This document shows positions 23,748-32,720 of a DNA stretch of 64,000 bases, in pieces; within the stretch, counting starts at the first letter, position 1, and each line of letters starts with the position of its first letter. Under the pieces are notes generated by a model that worked only from the letters and a program-made list of their open reading frames with translations, did not search any database and was not told the origin of the DNA. The translations under genes and the position numbers were made by a program. Source of the DNA: Nonomuraea soli (GTDB taxonomy: Bacteria; Actinomycetota; Actinomycetes; Streptosporangiales; Streptosporangiaceae). The DNA lies in contig NZ_JACDUR010000005.1 in assembly GCF_013761175.1 (NCBI RefSeq), positions 964,970 through 1,028,969 of the forward strand. Direction: 5' to 3'.

Positions 23748-24806
23748 TTACATGAAATGCCAGAGGTCCGGTTCGCCCGCGACCCTCCGCACCCGGCCCT
23801 TGGCCTCCAGCCACGCCAGGTGGGCCAGGGTCTCGTTGTTGGCCGCGCGCTTCATGAACGGCGGGATGGTGTCCCACGGACGCGACCAGGTGAGCCTGGT
23901 GGCGACCTCCCAGCACGTCACGCCGTCGCCGTCGGCGACCACGCGCTCCACCTCGTCGAGCCGTTCGCGGTGGTGCGCCATGACGTAGTCGACCCGCTCG
24001 GCCAGCTCCAGGAAGCGGTATTCGTGCGCGGGCAGCACCTCGTCGACCTCGAAGCTCTTCATCGCCTTCAGCGAGTCGAGGTAGTCGGCCAGCGGGTTGG
24101 CGCCCGACTGCGGGTGCACCGCGACGATCGGCGTGATCTTGGCCAGCACGTGGTCGCCGGAGAACATCAGCCTGCGCTCCGACGACACGAAGCACAGGTG
24201 GCCGGGCGAGTGGCCCGGCGTCCACAATGCCCGCAGGTCCCATCCCTTCAGCCCCACGGCCTCCTCGTGCTCGATCAGCCGGTCGGGGATGGCCGTGGAG
24301 ACCATGTGGCGGATCATCATCGACGCCCCGGCGAGCTCGTCGAGCGTGAGCTCCGGCACGCCCGACCTCACCAGCAGCGCCCGCTCCCGCGCGACCAGCG
24401 ACTCGATGAACTCGTCGTCGTAGCGGTCGCGCAGGAGCCCCGCGTCGGCGGGGTGCAGCCCGATCCAGGCGCCCGACACCTCGCGGATGCGCCCGGCCAG
24501 CCCGTAGTGATCGGGATGGATGTGGGTGACGAGCACCGCCTTCACATCCGTGACCTCGAATCCGGCCACGGCCAGCCCGTCGGCGAGAGCCTGGAACGCC
24601 TCGTCGGTGTTCCATCCGGCGTCGACGATCGCCACGCCGTCGGGCAGTTCGAGCGCGTAGACCAGGACGTATCGCAACGGATTGATGGGAATCGGGACCG
24701 GAATGGACCACAGGCCGGGCCGTACCTTCTCGACCGGGGGCAGCTCGCCGCCCAGCCATGCGGCCCGCTGCGCTTCGTTGGCCGCCGTCACCACGAACTT
24801 CGTCAT
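23748..24806 (-). CDS. MBL-fold metallo-hydrolase
   Basis: A metallo-beta-lactamase fold hydrolase with the metal motif THIHPDHYGL (HxHxDH), a second His in TPGHSPGHL, an Asp in FSGDHVL and a C-terminal His in LPAHEYRF. The extra domain after residue 250 (WEVATRLTWSRPWDTIPPF ... LAHLAWLEAKGRVRR) is a winged-helix-like region found in glyoxalase-II-like thioesterases. ATG 24806 overlaps the MFS stop by 4 nt. The substrate is unknown, perhaps an acyl-CoA or thioester. Confidence 0.85.
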   Translation of the reverse strand: MTKFVVTAANEAQRAAWLGGELPPVEKVRPGLWSIPVPIPINPLRYVLVYALELPDGVAIVDAGWNTDEAFQALADGLAVAGFEVTDVKAVLVTHIHPDHYGLAGRIREVSGAWIGLHPADAGLLRDRYDDEFIESLVARERALLVRSGVPELTLDELAGASMMIRHMVSTAIPDRLIEHEEAVGLKGWDLRALWTPGHSPGHLCFVSSERRLMFSGDHVLAKITPIVAVHPQSGANPLADYLDSLKAMKSFEVDEVLPAHEYRFLELAERVDYVMAHHRERLDEVERVVADGDGVTCWEVATRLTWSRPWDTIPPFMKRAANNETLAHLAWLEAKGRVRRVAGEPDLWHFM

Positions 24807-26086
24807 CCCACCATTCTTACAGAATCTTGTTCTGCTGTGGCGGGCGCGGGGGGCTTCGGCATCCGGACGAACAGCAGGAGCGACAGCGTCACGACACCCG
24901 CCGACAGCGCCCATGCCACGCTCACGCCGTACGCGGCGGCCATCGCACCCAGGAGCAGGTTGGCCAGGCCGCCGCCCGCTTGGAGTGCCAGCGAGCTGAT
25001 CGAGGTGACGGTGGTGCGCTGGGCGGAGGTGACGGCGTTGTGCGTCATCTCCTGGAAGAACAGCCCGGCCACCGCGAGACCGGCGAACATCACGACATAG
25101 GCGCCGGCGGCGCTCACCATCCCGGCGGCTCCGGCGAGCCCCGCCGTGGCCGACAGGGCCGCGATGGCCAGCGCGACGACGGCGACACTCGCCACCGCTC
25201 CCCTGCGGCCTCCGCCGAGCACGCGGGCGGCCCACGGAGCCAGGGCGGAACCCGCGGAGCTGCCGAAGAAGCCGAGCGCCGCGACCAGGGCGTAGGCGGT
25301 GGCGCCCAGCTCGGTGCCACCGGCGAGCGAAGCCAGCCGTCCCGGCGTCAGCAGCTCGACCGAGACGAGCGCGATGCCGTCGGCGACGGCGAAGAGGGTC
25401 AGGCGCCGCAGCAGGGAGCCGCCGAAGGCGAGCCGTACTCCCGAGACGATGGTGAGTGGCACCTCGCGCAGGACTCCGCCCAGCCCGCGGCGCCCGTGCG
25501 GAGGCTCCGGCATCGCGAACACCGTCACGACCAGCTGGCCGACCGCGGCGACCGCGGCCAGCAGGGGAGGTACGGCCAGCGGCTCGATCGTCCCGCCGGG
25601 CACGGCCAGCGGTGCGAAGCCGCCCACCAGCACACCGAGACCCAGCGAGAGCGAGCCCATGGAGGCGCCCAGCGACAGGCCCGGCTTGAGGTCGGCGGAC
25701 GATCCACGGGCGGCGTGGAGCGTGTCGACGTACCAGGCCTCGGCGGGGCCGCTGCTGAGGGCCCTGGCGACGCCCTTGAGCGCCGCCGACAGCACGAACA
25801 GCCAGATCGTGGTCGCGAAGGCCAGCGTCAGCAGGCCCACCGCCATGATCGCGGCGGAGGCGATCAGCACGTTGCGGCGGCCGATCACGTCGGACAGGCC
25901 GCCGGTGGGCAGCTCCAGGCTCAGCGTGACGACGGAGTAGACGGTCATGACCAGGCCCACCTCCGCCAGGCCGAGCCCGCGCTCGGACATCAGCAGGACC
26001 ATCGAGGGGATCATCAGCGCGGCGGGGAGCCACATCAGGAAGCTGACAAGGGCGAAGCGGCGGCGAGCGGACTCGGGGGTGATCAT
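24803..26086 (-). CDS. MFS transporter
   Basis: A 427-aa major facilitator with about 12 hydrophobic segments. The A-motif-like loop GGLSDVIGRRNVLI lies between helices 2 and 3, and the protein has the two six-helix halves. The closest type is a drug or small-molecule exporter. It is translationally coupled to both neighbours (4-nt ATGA overlaps), so the HTH regulator, exporter and metallo-hydrolase form one operon, reminiscent of a resistance or detoxification module. Confidence 0.85.
   Translation of the reverse strand: MITPESARRRFALVSFLMWLPAALMIPSMVLLMSERGLGLAEVGLVMTVYSVVTLSLELPTGGLSDVIGRRNVLIASAAIMAVGLLTLAFATTIWLFVLSAALKGVARALSSGPAEAWYVDTLHAARGSSADLKPGLSLGASMGSLSLGLGVLVGGFAPLAVPGGTIEPLAVPPLLAAVAAVGQLVVTVFAMPEPPHGRRGLGGVLREVPLTIVSGVRLAFGGSLLRRLTLFAVADGIALVSVELLTPGRLASLAGGTELGATAYALVAALGFFGSSAGSALAPWAARVLGGGRRGAVASVAVVALAIAALSATAGLAGAAGMVSAAGAYVVMFAGLAVAGLFFQEMTHNAVTSAQRTTVTSISSLALQAGGGLANLLLGAMAAAYGVSVAWALSAGVVTLSLLLFVRMPKPPAPATAEQDSVRMVG
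24820..24834. promoter_or_regulatory. Palindrome just upstream of the metallo-hydrolase start
   Basis: CAGAATCTTGTTCTG has arms CAGAA/TTCTG around 5 nt, 14 nt before the ATG. It lies in the 3' end of the MFS coding region. Its reverse complement (AGAACAAGATTCTG) resembles the motifs at 20100 and 37559. It may control an internal promoter. Confidence 0.35.
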
Positions 26087-26649
26087 TTGTCGTCGTCCTC
26101 CTGCCCGGCACGGCGCGGGTATGCGGCGAAGTACAGGCTCACGTCCTCGGCTCCGTCGCCGTATTCGCGCTCCATCTCCTCCCTGAGCTGCTCCAGCCGC
26201 CGATGGAACTCCCTCACACCGGCGGCGCTGAGCCGGACGAAGTAGTCGCTCATCCCGGCGACGCCGATCCAGTCCGCGGGCCAGCTGGCGTTGCGGAAGT
26301 CGCCCATGACCCTGGCCAGCCCCTCGATCTGACGCGCCTCCATGATCGACAGCGCCTCGCGGCCCTCGGGCGTCTCCGACATCTGCCGGGAGTCCCACGA
26401 GGTGTACTGGTGCCTGGCACGCCAGAGCCGCTCACGGCCGTCGGAGGAGGGCTCCTCCTCGATGAAGCCGAACTTGGCCAGCTCGCGCAGGTGATAGCTG
26501 GTCGAGCCCGAGCTCTCGTCGACCTTGCGCCCGAGCTGGCTGGCGGTGGCGGGACCCTCGGCGCGCAGCAGGCCGAGAAGCCTGACCCGGAGAGGGTGGG
26601 CCACGACCTTCAGCACCCGGGGGTCGCTGATCACGTAGGACTCGTCCAT
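26083..26649 (-). CDS. ArsR-like winged-helix regulator (HTH_20 type)
   Basis: The N-terminal 90 residues carry the HTH: VLKVVAHPLRVRLLGLL, then ATASQLGRKVDESSGSTSYHLRELAKFGFIEE and a wing. The C-terminal 95 residues form a helical ligand or dimer domain usual in these 180-aa regulators, which often control MFS exporters. It heads the operon with MFS and the metallo-hydrolase. Two overlapping GCAAA-N6-TTTGC sites lie 17-46 nt upstream and are the probable operator. Confidence 0.85.
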   Translation of the reverse strand: MDESYVISDPRVLKVVAHPLRVRLLGLLRAEGPATASQLGRKVDESSGSTSYHLRELAKFGFIEEEPSSDGRERLWRARHQYTSWDSRQMSETPEGREALSIMEARQIEGLARVMGDFRNASWPADWIGVAGMSDYFVRLSAAGVREFHRRLEQLREEMEREYGDGAEDVSLYFAAYPRRAGQEDDDK

Positions 26650-26665
26650 GCCTCCACGATAAACC

Positions 26666-26695
26666 GCAAAGGCATTTTTGCAAAGACTATTTTGC
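26666..26695. promoter_or_regulatory. Double operator GCAAA-N6-TTTGC
   Basis: Two 16-nt inverted repeats, 26666-26681 and 26680-26695, each read GCAAA, six bases, TTTGC. They share two bases, so their centres are 14 nt apart. They lie directly upstream of the HTH regulator and overlap the last codons of the hypothetical gene ending at 26687. Cooperative binding of two dimers is the likely use. Confidence 0.65.
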
Positions 26696-27097
26696 GATCA
26701 TCAGATAGATCATGAAACCGAGCACACCGAGCAGGATGAGAACGGCCATGCCCGCCTGGACCGCATAGAAGACGATCATCGCGGTCGAGCCCGGCCACTC
26801 CTGCGGCGCCGGCCCGAGCGCCCCGGCGTTGAACACCGTCAGCGGGGCGCGGTACTCCAGCTCCACCGTGTCGCCCGGCATCATCCGCAACGGTCCGCCC
26901 GCGTGCCCGATACGTCCCATGTACGGGACGTACATCGACAGGTGGTGCTGCCCTGGCACCACCGGGATCACATTGCGCCCCCACCTGACGGGCACCGGCT
27001 GGTTGTTGAGGAACAGACGGGGCCTGACCAGCATGAACAGGAAGGCCATCGGATGATGCTTGATGTCGACGACGAGCCATGACTGAGGGGGATTCAT
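26687..27097 (-). CDS. Small membrane protein, hypothetical
   Basis: A 136-aa protein with one clear C-terminal transmembrane segment (AMIVFYAVQAGMAVLILLGVLGFMIYLMI, so the tail ends at the membrane). The N-terminal part is rich in beta strands (NVIPVVPGQHHLSMYVPYMGRIG) and reads like a soluble beta-sandwich with a membrane anchor. I do not recognise it. ATG 27097 is used; GTG 27115 would add six residues. Only 20 nt separate it from the divergent B3/4 gene. Confidence 0.65.
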   Translation of the reverse strand: MNPPQSWLVVDIKHHPMAFLFMLVRPRLFLNNQPVPVRWGRNVIPVVPGQHHLSMYVPYMGRIGHAGGPLRMMPGDTVELEYRAPLTVFNAGALGPAPQEWPGSTAMIVFYAVQAGMAVLILLGVLGFMIYLMIAK

Positions 27098-27117
27098 AAC
27101 GGGATAGCCTGCCACTC

Positions 27118-27762
27118 ATGCTGGACGACATTCTGGTTGACGAGGCAATTCACACGATCCGCCCCGATTTCGCGGTGCTTGTCATGACGGCGCGCGGCCT
27201 GCGCAACGGCCCCACCGACGACCGCTCGCGCGCCTGGCTCGCCGAGGCGTCGGAGCAGGGCGTGCAGGCCGAGAAGATCGAGTCGTGGCGCGAGGCCTAC
27301 AAGGCCTTCGGCGCCAAGCCCTCGCGCACCAGGCCGAGCGTCGACGCGCTGACCCGCAGGCTCCCGTTGCCCGAGATCAACCAGGTCGTCGACGCCTACA
27401 ACTCGATCAGCGTCAGGCACTGCCTGCCGATCGGCGGCGAGGACCTCGACAAGTACGACGGCCCCGCCCACCTGACCGTGGCCACCGGCGACGAGGTCTC
27501 GGAGGAGGCCCTCGGCGCCCCCGAGCCGGGCGAGGTCATCTGGCGCGACGACACCGGCGTCACCTGCCGCCGCTGGAACTGGCGCCAGGTCGTGCGCACC
27601 CGCCTCACCGAGGAGACGGTCAACGCGCTGTTCCTCCTGGAGCGTCTGGAGCCGATGTCGATCGAGGAACTGGAGCTCGCCGGCAAGGAGCTGGCGGCCC
27701 TGCTGACCGAGCTGTCCCCGGACGTCCGGATCGACACCCGCTTGATCACTACTGGGAAGTAA
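27118..27762 (+). CDS. B3/B4 tRNA-binding-domain protein
   Basis: A stand-alone B3/4 domain, as in the beta subunit of phenylalanyl-tRNA synthetase: SRTRPSVDALTRRLP ... LPEINQVVDAYNSISVRHCLPIGGEDLDKYDGP is the signature. Free-standing copies of this domain are thought to edit mischarged tRNA or bind amino acids. The 214-aa length is typical. A promoter for it must lie in the 20-nt gap or the coding start of the divergent gene. Confidence 0.88.
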   Translation: MLDDILVDEAIHTIRPDFAVLVMTARGLRNGPTDDRSRAWLAEASEQGVQAEKIESWREAYKAFGAKPSRTRPSVDALTRRLPLPEINQVVDAYNSISVRHCLPIGGEDLDKYDGPAHLTVATGDEVSEEALGAPEPGEVIWRDDTGVTCRRWNWRQVVRTRLTEETVNALFLLERLEPMSIEELELAGKELAALLTELSPDVRIDTRLITTGK

Positions 27763-27871
27763 ACCTGCGTTTCATAGGTTGATACTCAAAGGTGATAAAG
27801 CGCACACCCCCCGGATTGACTAGGTAGACGTGACTCCTTTGGATCGTCCTGAGAGGATCGGGCCATCCCTG

Positions 27872-27907
27872 CTCGCCCGACGGGCGCATCCTGCCAGTTC
27901 GGGCGAG
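27872..27907 (+). promoter_or_regulatory. Stem-loop in the kgd 5' region
   Basis: CTCGCCCGA (27872-27880) pairs perfectly with TCGGGCGAG (27899-27907) around an 18-nt loop. It ends 60 nt before the preferred kgd start. It could be a leader structure or a terminator of the B3/4 gene 110 nt upstream; no U tract follows. Confidence 0.4.
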
Positions 27908-27966
27908 TAGCCTTGGACAGGTTCTCTAACATCAACGCCGATCTGCGGAAGAGGGCGATTTCCGCC

Positions 27967-30900
27967 GTGTCGTCAGAGTCGTCGCGGTCAAACCCGCTGG
28001 CAAGCTTTGGACAGAACGAGTGGCTTGTCGACGAGCTGTACCAGAAGTACCTCCAGGATCCCGAGTCTGTGGACAAGGCCTGGTGGAACTTCTTCGCTGA
28101 CTACAACCCTGATTACGGACCGGGCCGAACCCCGGTCAGGGAGGCGGCGAACGGCCCGGTGACCACCGCGCCCGCAGCGGCTCCCGCACCAGCGAAAGCG
28201 GCCGCGAGTGCACCCGCGGCCACCCCACCGAAAGTTGCCAAGCCTCCCGTGAGCACGCCGATTCCGGCAGGGGCCGAGGAAGTCAAGATGCGGGGCGCCG
28301 CTGCCCGCACGGCCCAGAACATGGACCTCTCCCTGTCGGTCCCGACCGCGACCAGCGTCCGGGCCATCCCGGCCAAGCTGCTGATCGACAACCGCATCGT
28401 GATCAACAATCACCTCAAGCGGGGTCGCGGCGGCAAGGTCTCCTTCACGCACCTGATCGGCTACGCGATCGTCAAGGCGCTGAAGGCCATGCCGGAGATG
28501 AACTTCTCCTACACCGAGGTCGACGGCAAGCCGACGCTGGTCAAGCCCGAGCACGTGGGCTTCGGGCTGGCGATCGACGTGCAGAAGAGCAACGGCGAAC
28601 GCCAGCTGCTGGTGCCCTCCATCAAGGGCGCCGACGACATGGACTTCCGCCAGTTCTGGATGGCCTACGAGGAGATCGTGCGCAAGGCGCGCGGCAACAA
28701 GCTCGGGGTCGACGACTTCCAGGGCACGACGATCTCGCTGACCAACCCCGGCACGATCGGCACCGTCCACTCCGTGCCGCGCCTGATGCCCGGACAGGGC
28801 ACGATCGTGGGCGTCGGCGCGATGGAGTATCCCGCCGAATACCAGGGCGCCTCTCCCGAGACGCTGTCGCGCCTGGCCGTCTCCAAGGTCATGACGCTGA
28901 CCAGCACCTACGACCACCGGATCATCCAGGGCGCCCAGTCGGGCGACTTCCTGCGCCAGATCCACCGTCTGCTGCTGGGCGAGGACGGCTTCTACGACGA
29001 GGTCTTCGAGTCCCTGCGCATCCCGTACGAGCCGGTGCGCTGGATCCAGGACATCTCGACCTCTCACGACGACGACGTGGCCAAGTCCGCTCGCGTGATC
29101 GAGCTGATCCACGCCTACCGGGTGCGCGGCCACCTCATGGCCGAGACCGACCCGCTGGAGTACAAGCAGCGCAAGCACCCCGACCTCGACATCCAGTCGC
29201 ACGGCCTGACGCTGTGGGACCTGGAGCGCGAGTTCGCCACCGGCGGCTTCGGCGGCAAGCCGCTGGCCAAGCTGCGCGAGATCCTGGGTGTGCTGCGCGA
29301 CTCCTACTGCCGCACCATCGGCATCGAGTACATGCACATCCAGAACCCCGAAGAGCGGGCCTGGATCCAGGCGCGGGTGGAGAAGCCGTACAAGTCGCCC
29401 GACCGCGGCGAGCAGCTCCACATCCTGGAGCGGCTCAACACCGCCGAGGCCTTCGAGACCTTCCTGCAGACGAAGTTCGTCGGGCAGAAGCGCTTCTCGC
29501 TGGAGGGCGGCGAATCCCTGGTGCCGCTGCTCGACTCGGTGATCGGTGAGGCCGCCGACGAGCAGCTCGACGAGGTCGTCATCGGCATGGCCCACCGCGG
29601 CCGCCTCAACGTCCTGGCCAACATCGTGGGCAAGTCGTACGCCCAGATCTTCGGCGAGTTCGAGGGCAACATCGACCCGCGCACCGCCCACGGCTCCGGC
29701 GACGTGAAGTACCACCTGGGCGCCACCGGGCAGTTCACCGCCCACAACGGCAAGACCATCACCGCCTCCGTGGTCGCCAACCCCTCGCACCTCGAGGCGG
29801 TCGACCCGGTCCTCGAAGGCGTCGTGCGCGCCAAGCAGGACCTCCTGGAGCGCGGCGAGGAGGGCTTCACCGTCCTGCCGATCCTGGTCCACGGCGACGC
29901 GGCCTTCGCCGGCCAGGGCGTCGTGGCCGAGACGCTCAACCTGTCGCAGCTGCGCGGCTACCGCACCGGCGGCACGGTCCACGTCGTGGTCAACAACCAG
30001 GTCGGCTTCACCACCTCGCCCGCCTCGTCGCGGTCGAGCGTCTACGCCACCGACGTGGCGCGGATGATCCAGGCGCCGATCTTCCACGTCAACGGCGACG
30101 ACCCCGAGGCCGTCGTCCGCGTGGGCAAGCTGGCCTACGAGTACCGCCAGGCGTTCCGCAAGGACGTCGTGATCGACATGATCTGCTACCGGCGCCGCGG
30201 CCACAACGAGGGCGACAACCCCGCCTACACCCAGCCGCTGATGTACGACATCATCGACGCCAAGCGCTCCACCCGTAAGCTCTACACCGAGGCCCTGATC
30301 GGCCGCGGCGACATCACGGTCGAAGAGGCCGAGCAGGCGCTGCGCGACTACCAGGCCAAGCTGGAGCAGGCCTTCACCGAGGTCCGCGAGGCGGCCAAGA
30401 AGCCGCAGGAGACCGCCGACGCCGAGCTGCGCGTGCCGCCGACCGAGGTCGTCAAGTGGAGCCACGACGACACCCCGACGGCGATCACCGACGAGACGCT
30501 CAAGCGCATCGTCGACACCCAGCTCAACCTGCCCGACGGCTTCACCGTCCACCCGCGCCTGGGCCCGATCATCCAGCGCCGCGGCCAGATGGTGGAGCAG
30601 GACAGCATCGACTGGGGCATGGGCGAGACCCTCGCCTTCGGCTCGCTGCTCATCGACGGCCACCCGGTCCGCCTGGTCGGCCAGGACTCCCGCCGCGGCA
30701 CCTTCGTCCAGCGCCACGCCGTGCTGGTCGACCGCGTCACCGGCGGCGAGCACACCCCGCTGAAGACCTTCAACCAGGGCACCACGAAGTTCTACGTCTA
30801 CGACTCGCTGCTCAGCGAGTTCGCGGCGCTGGGCTTCGAGTACGGCTACAGCGTCGTGCGTCCCGACGCCCTGGTGTTGTGGGAGGCCCAGTTCGGCGAC

Positions 30901-31632
30901 TTCGTCAACGGCGCCCAGACGATCATCGACGAGTTCATCTCGTCCGGTGAGCAGAAGTGGGGCCAGAAGTCGGGCGTCGTCCTGCTCCTTCCCCACGGCT
31001 ACGAAGGTCAGGGCCCCGACCACTCCAGCGCCCGCATCGAGCGCTTCCTGCAGGTCTGCGCCCTCGACAACATGACCGTCGCCCAGCCGACGACCCCGGC
31101 CAACTACTTCCACCTCCTGCGGTGGCAGGTCGAGTCCGGACGGCACAAGCCGCTGGTGGTCTTCACGCCGAAGTCCCTCCTGCGGCACAAGCTGGCCACC
31201 TCGAAGGCGGCCGACTTCACCACCAGCACCTTCCAGCCCGTCATCGGCGACGCCACCGTCGACCCGGGCAAGGTCACCAGGGTCGTGATGGTCTCCGGCA
31301 AGCTGTACTACGACCTGGTCCAGGGACGCGACAAGTCCGGTCGCGACGACGTGGCCATCGTCCGCCTGGAGCGTCTCTACCCGTTCCCGCAGGAGGAGCT
31401 GAGCGCCGAGCTGGCGCGCTACGGCTCCGAGGTGGAGCTGGTGTGGGCGCAGGACGAGCCGGTCAACATGGGGCCGTGGCCGTACCTCACCCTGAAGCTG
31501 GCGGAGAACCCCGCCCTGTTCGGCGGGCGCACCCCGCGCAGGGTCAGCCGCTCGGCCAACAGCTCCCCCGCGGTCGGCTCGCACGCCGCCCACGACCGGG
31601 AGCTGGAGGAGATCCTCCACCAGCTGTTCTGA
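27967..31632 (+). CDS. kgd: Multifunctional 2-oxoglutarate dehydrogenase/decarboxylase (E2-E1 fusion)
   Basis: This 1221-aa enzyme is the actinobacterial Kgd/OdhA. An N-terminal helix (EWLVDELYQKYLQDP, about residues 17-31) is followed by a Pro/Ala-rich linker, an E2 acyltransferase core (about 100-335, with TYDHRIIQG near 316), and the thiamine-dependent E1 half (GMAHRGRLNVL near 541, GDAAFAGQG near 643, the large TPP and C-terminal domains). It decarboxylates 2-oxoglutarate in the TCA cycle. The preferred GTG 27967 matches the N-terminus of orthologs (MSS ... FGANEWLVDE); TTG 27913 is also in frame. GAGGG lies 11 nt upstream. The gene is followed by the usual DUF6104 gene. Confidence 0.96.
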   Translation: MSSESSRSNPLASFGQNEWLVDELYQKYLQDPESVDKAWWNFFADYNPDYGPGRTPVREAANGPVTTAPAAAPAPAKAAASAPAATPPKVAKPPVSTPIPAGAEEVKMRGAAARTAQNMDLSLSVPTATSVRAIPAKLLIDNRIVINNHLKRGRGGKVSFTHLIGYAIVKALKAMPEMNFSYTEVDGKPTLVKPEHVGFGLAIDVQKSNGERQLLVPSIKGADDMDFRQFWMAYEEIVRKARGNKLGVDDFQGTTISLTNPGTIGTVHSVPRLMPGQGTIVGVGAMEYPAEYQGASPETLSRLAVSKVMTLTSTYDHRIIQGAQSGDFLRQIHRLLLGEDGFYDEVFESLRIPYEPVRWIQDISTSHDDDVAKSARVIELIHAYRVRGHLMAETDPLEYKQRKHPDLDIQSHGLTLWDLEREFATGGFGGKPLAKLREILGVLRDSYCRTIGIEYMHIQNPEERAWIQARVEKPYKSPDRGEQLHILERLNTAEAFETFLQTKFVGQKRFSLEGGESLVPLLDSVIGEAADEQLDEVVIGMAHRGRLNVLANIVGKSYAQIFGEFEGNIDPRTAHGSGDVKYHLGATGQFTAHNGKTITASVVANPSHLEAVDPVLEGVVRAKQDLLERGEEGFTVLPILVHGDAAFAGQGVVAETLNLSQLRGYRTGGTVHVVVNNQVGFTTSPASSRSSVYATDVARMIQAPIFHVNGDDPEAVVRVGKLAYEYRQAFRKDVVIDMICYRRRGHNEGDNPAYTQPLMYDIIDAKRSTRKLYTEALIGRGDITVEEAEQALRDYQAKLEQAFTEVREAAKKPQETADAELRVPPTEVVKWSHDDTPTAITDETLKRIVDTQLNLPDGFTVHPRLGPIIQRRGQMVEQDSIDWGMGETLAFGSLLIDGHPVRLVGQDSRRGTFVQRHAVLVDRVTGGEHTPLKTFNQGTTKFYVYDSLLSEFAALGFEYGYSVVRPDALVLWEAQFGDFVNGAQTIIDEFISSGEQKWGQKSGVVLLLPHGYEGQGPDHSSARIERFLQVCALDNMTVAQPTTPANYFHLLRWQVESGRHKPLVVFTPKSLLRHKLATSKAADFTTSTFQPVIGDATVDPGKVTRVVMVSGKLYYDLVQGRDKSGRDDVAIVRLERLYPFPQEELSAELARYGSEVELVWAQDEPVNMGPWPYLTLKLAENPALFGGRTPRRVSRSANSSPAVGSHAAHDRELEEILHQLF

Positions 31633-31648
31633 CCTCTGTCAGCACGCG

Positions 31649-31680
31649 ACGCCCTCGTCTTCCCCGGAAGGCGGGGGCGT
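31649..31680 (+). terminator. Hairpin after kgd
   Basis: ACGCCC (31649-31654) pairs with GGGCGT (31675-31680), and an inner CTTCC/GGAAG extends the stem. It lies 17 nt after the kgd stop and before the DUF6104 gene, so it may attenuate rather than end transcription. Confidence 0.5.
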
Positions 31681-31706
31681 TCGCCGTCCCCACTAGGGTG
31701 ACCTGT

Positions 31707-31883
31707 ATGTACTTCACCGACAGGGGCATCGAGGAACTCGTCCAGCGGCGGGGCGAGGAGGAGGTCAGCCTCGGCTGGCTGGGCGAGCGGCTGCGCGAGT
31801 TCGTCGATCTCAACCCCGAGTTCGAGACTCAGGTCGAGCGCCTGGCGACCTGGCTGGCCCGACTCGACGACGAAGACGAGTAA
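31707..31883 (+). CDS. DUF6104 family protein
   Basis: A 58-aa protein starting MYFTDRGIEELVQRRGEEEV and ending in LATWLARLDDEDE matches DUF6104, a short acidic family that sits next to kgd in many actinomycetes. Function is unknown. Its stop TAA overlaps the first base pairs of the PadR-type operator at 31882. Confidence 0.85.
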   Translation: MYFTDRGIEELVQRRGEEEVSLGWLGERLREFVDLNPEFETQVERLATWLARLDDEDE

Positions 31884-31897
31884 TATCTTGAGATATT
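31882..31897. promoter_or_regulatory. PadR operator candidate over the -35 box
   Basis: AATATCTTGAGATATT has perfect 7-bp arms. The -35 box TTGAGA (31888-31893) is inside it, so bound PadR would exclude polymerase. It lies 26 nt upstream of the DUF4097 ATG. Confidence 0.7.
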
Positions 31898-31916
31898 CGG
31901 AAACGCGACATATCGT
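31888..31916 (+). promoter_or_regulatory. Leaderless promoter of the DUF4097-PadR operon
   Basis: TTGAGA (31888-31893) and TATCGT (31911-31916) are 17 nt apart. The ATG at 31923 is 7 nt after the -10 box, at the expected +1, and no ribosome site precedes it. Confidence 0.6.
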
Positions 31917-31922
31917 GTAGGT

Positions 31923-32720
31923 ATGGAGTGGACGATTGACGAGCCCCGGCAACTGACCTTCGACGAGGTCCGCGAGCTGAACGTGCGCACGGTGGCCGGA
32001 CGGCTGAACGTCCTGGCCAGCGACGCGACCCCCACCCTTCACGTGGCGGAGATCGACTCGGCCCCCCTGATCGTCACCCTCGACGACGAGGGCACGCTGA
32101 CGGTCGCCTACCAGGATCTGACCTGGGACGGGCTGCTGAGCTGGCTGAAGCCCTCGGGGCCTCGACACTGCGACCTGACGATCACGGTCCCGAGCGGCTG
32201 CCAGGTCAGCGTGGGCGTGGTGAGCGCGCATGCCGTGGTCACCGGCTTCACCAGGAAGACCAGGGTGAAGAGCGTCGCGGGCGACATCGTCCTCGACGGC
32301 GTGAGCGGCGACGTCTCGGCGGAGACCGTCTCCGGAGCCCTGGAGAGCAGGGCGATGGAGGGCGACCTGTCCTTCACCAGCATCTCCGGCGACCTGACGG
32401 TGGCCGGAGGCACGCCGCGCAGGCTGAAGGCCAAGACCGTGTCGGGCAGGATCACCGCCGACCTGCGCCTGCGGCCCACCGGGCACGTCACGGTCAACAC
32501 GGTCTCCGGCGACAGCCTGATCAGGCTCCCGCACAACGTCGACGCCGACGTGACGATGCGCTCGACCGTCGGCGAGCTCAACTCCTCCTTCGAGGGGCTG
32601 GACCACATCGGCAAGCCGGGTTCGAGAACCATGCGCGGAAGGCTCGGCGGAGGGATGGCGCAGGTGTCGGCCAACTCCGTCAGCGGCAGGGTCGCGCTCA
32701 TCAAGGGGGAGAAGGAATGA
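31923..32720 (+). CDS. DUF4097 (LiaG-like) beta-solenoid protein
   Basis: A 265-aa protein built from repeats of the type VSGDVSAETVSGALESRAMEGDLSFTSISGDLTV, forming the DUF4097 beta-helix seen in LiaG-like proteins. There is no signal peptide or membrane segment, so it is probably cytoplasmic. Such genes usually pair with a PadR regulator or sit near envelope-stress genes. It overlaps the PadR gene by 4 nt and shares its promoter. Confidence 0.85.
   Translation: MEWTIDEPRQLTFDEVRELNVRTVAGRLNVLASDATPTLHVAEIDSAPLIVTLDDEGTLTVAYQDLTWDGLLSWLKPSGPRHCDLTITVPSGCQVSVGVVSAHAVVTGFTRKTRVKSVAGDIVLDGVSGDVSAETVSGALESRAMEGDLSFTSISGDLTVAGGTPRRLKAKTVSGRITADLRLRPTGHVTVNTVSGDSLIRLPHNVDADVTMRSTVGELNSSFEGLDHIGKPGSRTMRGRLGGGMAQVSANSVSGRVALIKGEKE

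Noticed and set aside
23748..26111. A 787-aa frame joining MFS and metallo-hydrolase
   Set aside because: The two halves are read in different natural frames. The MFS gene has its own coherent reading (427 aa), and the metallo-hydrolase has its own ATG at 24806.
27794..27809. Crp site upstream of kgd
   Set aside because: GGTGATAAAGCGCACA has mismatches in both halves, so it is likely chance.
27988..31620. A 1210-aa open frame antisense to kgd
   Set aside because: It is the mirror of the GC3-biased kgd gene, with Val/Asp/Leu/Arg-rich composition and no domain; such shadows are expected in GC-rich genomes.
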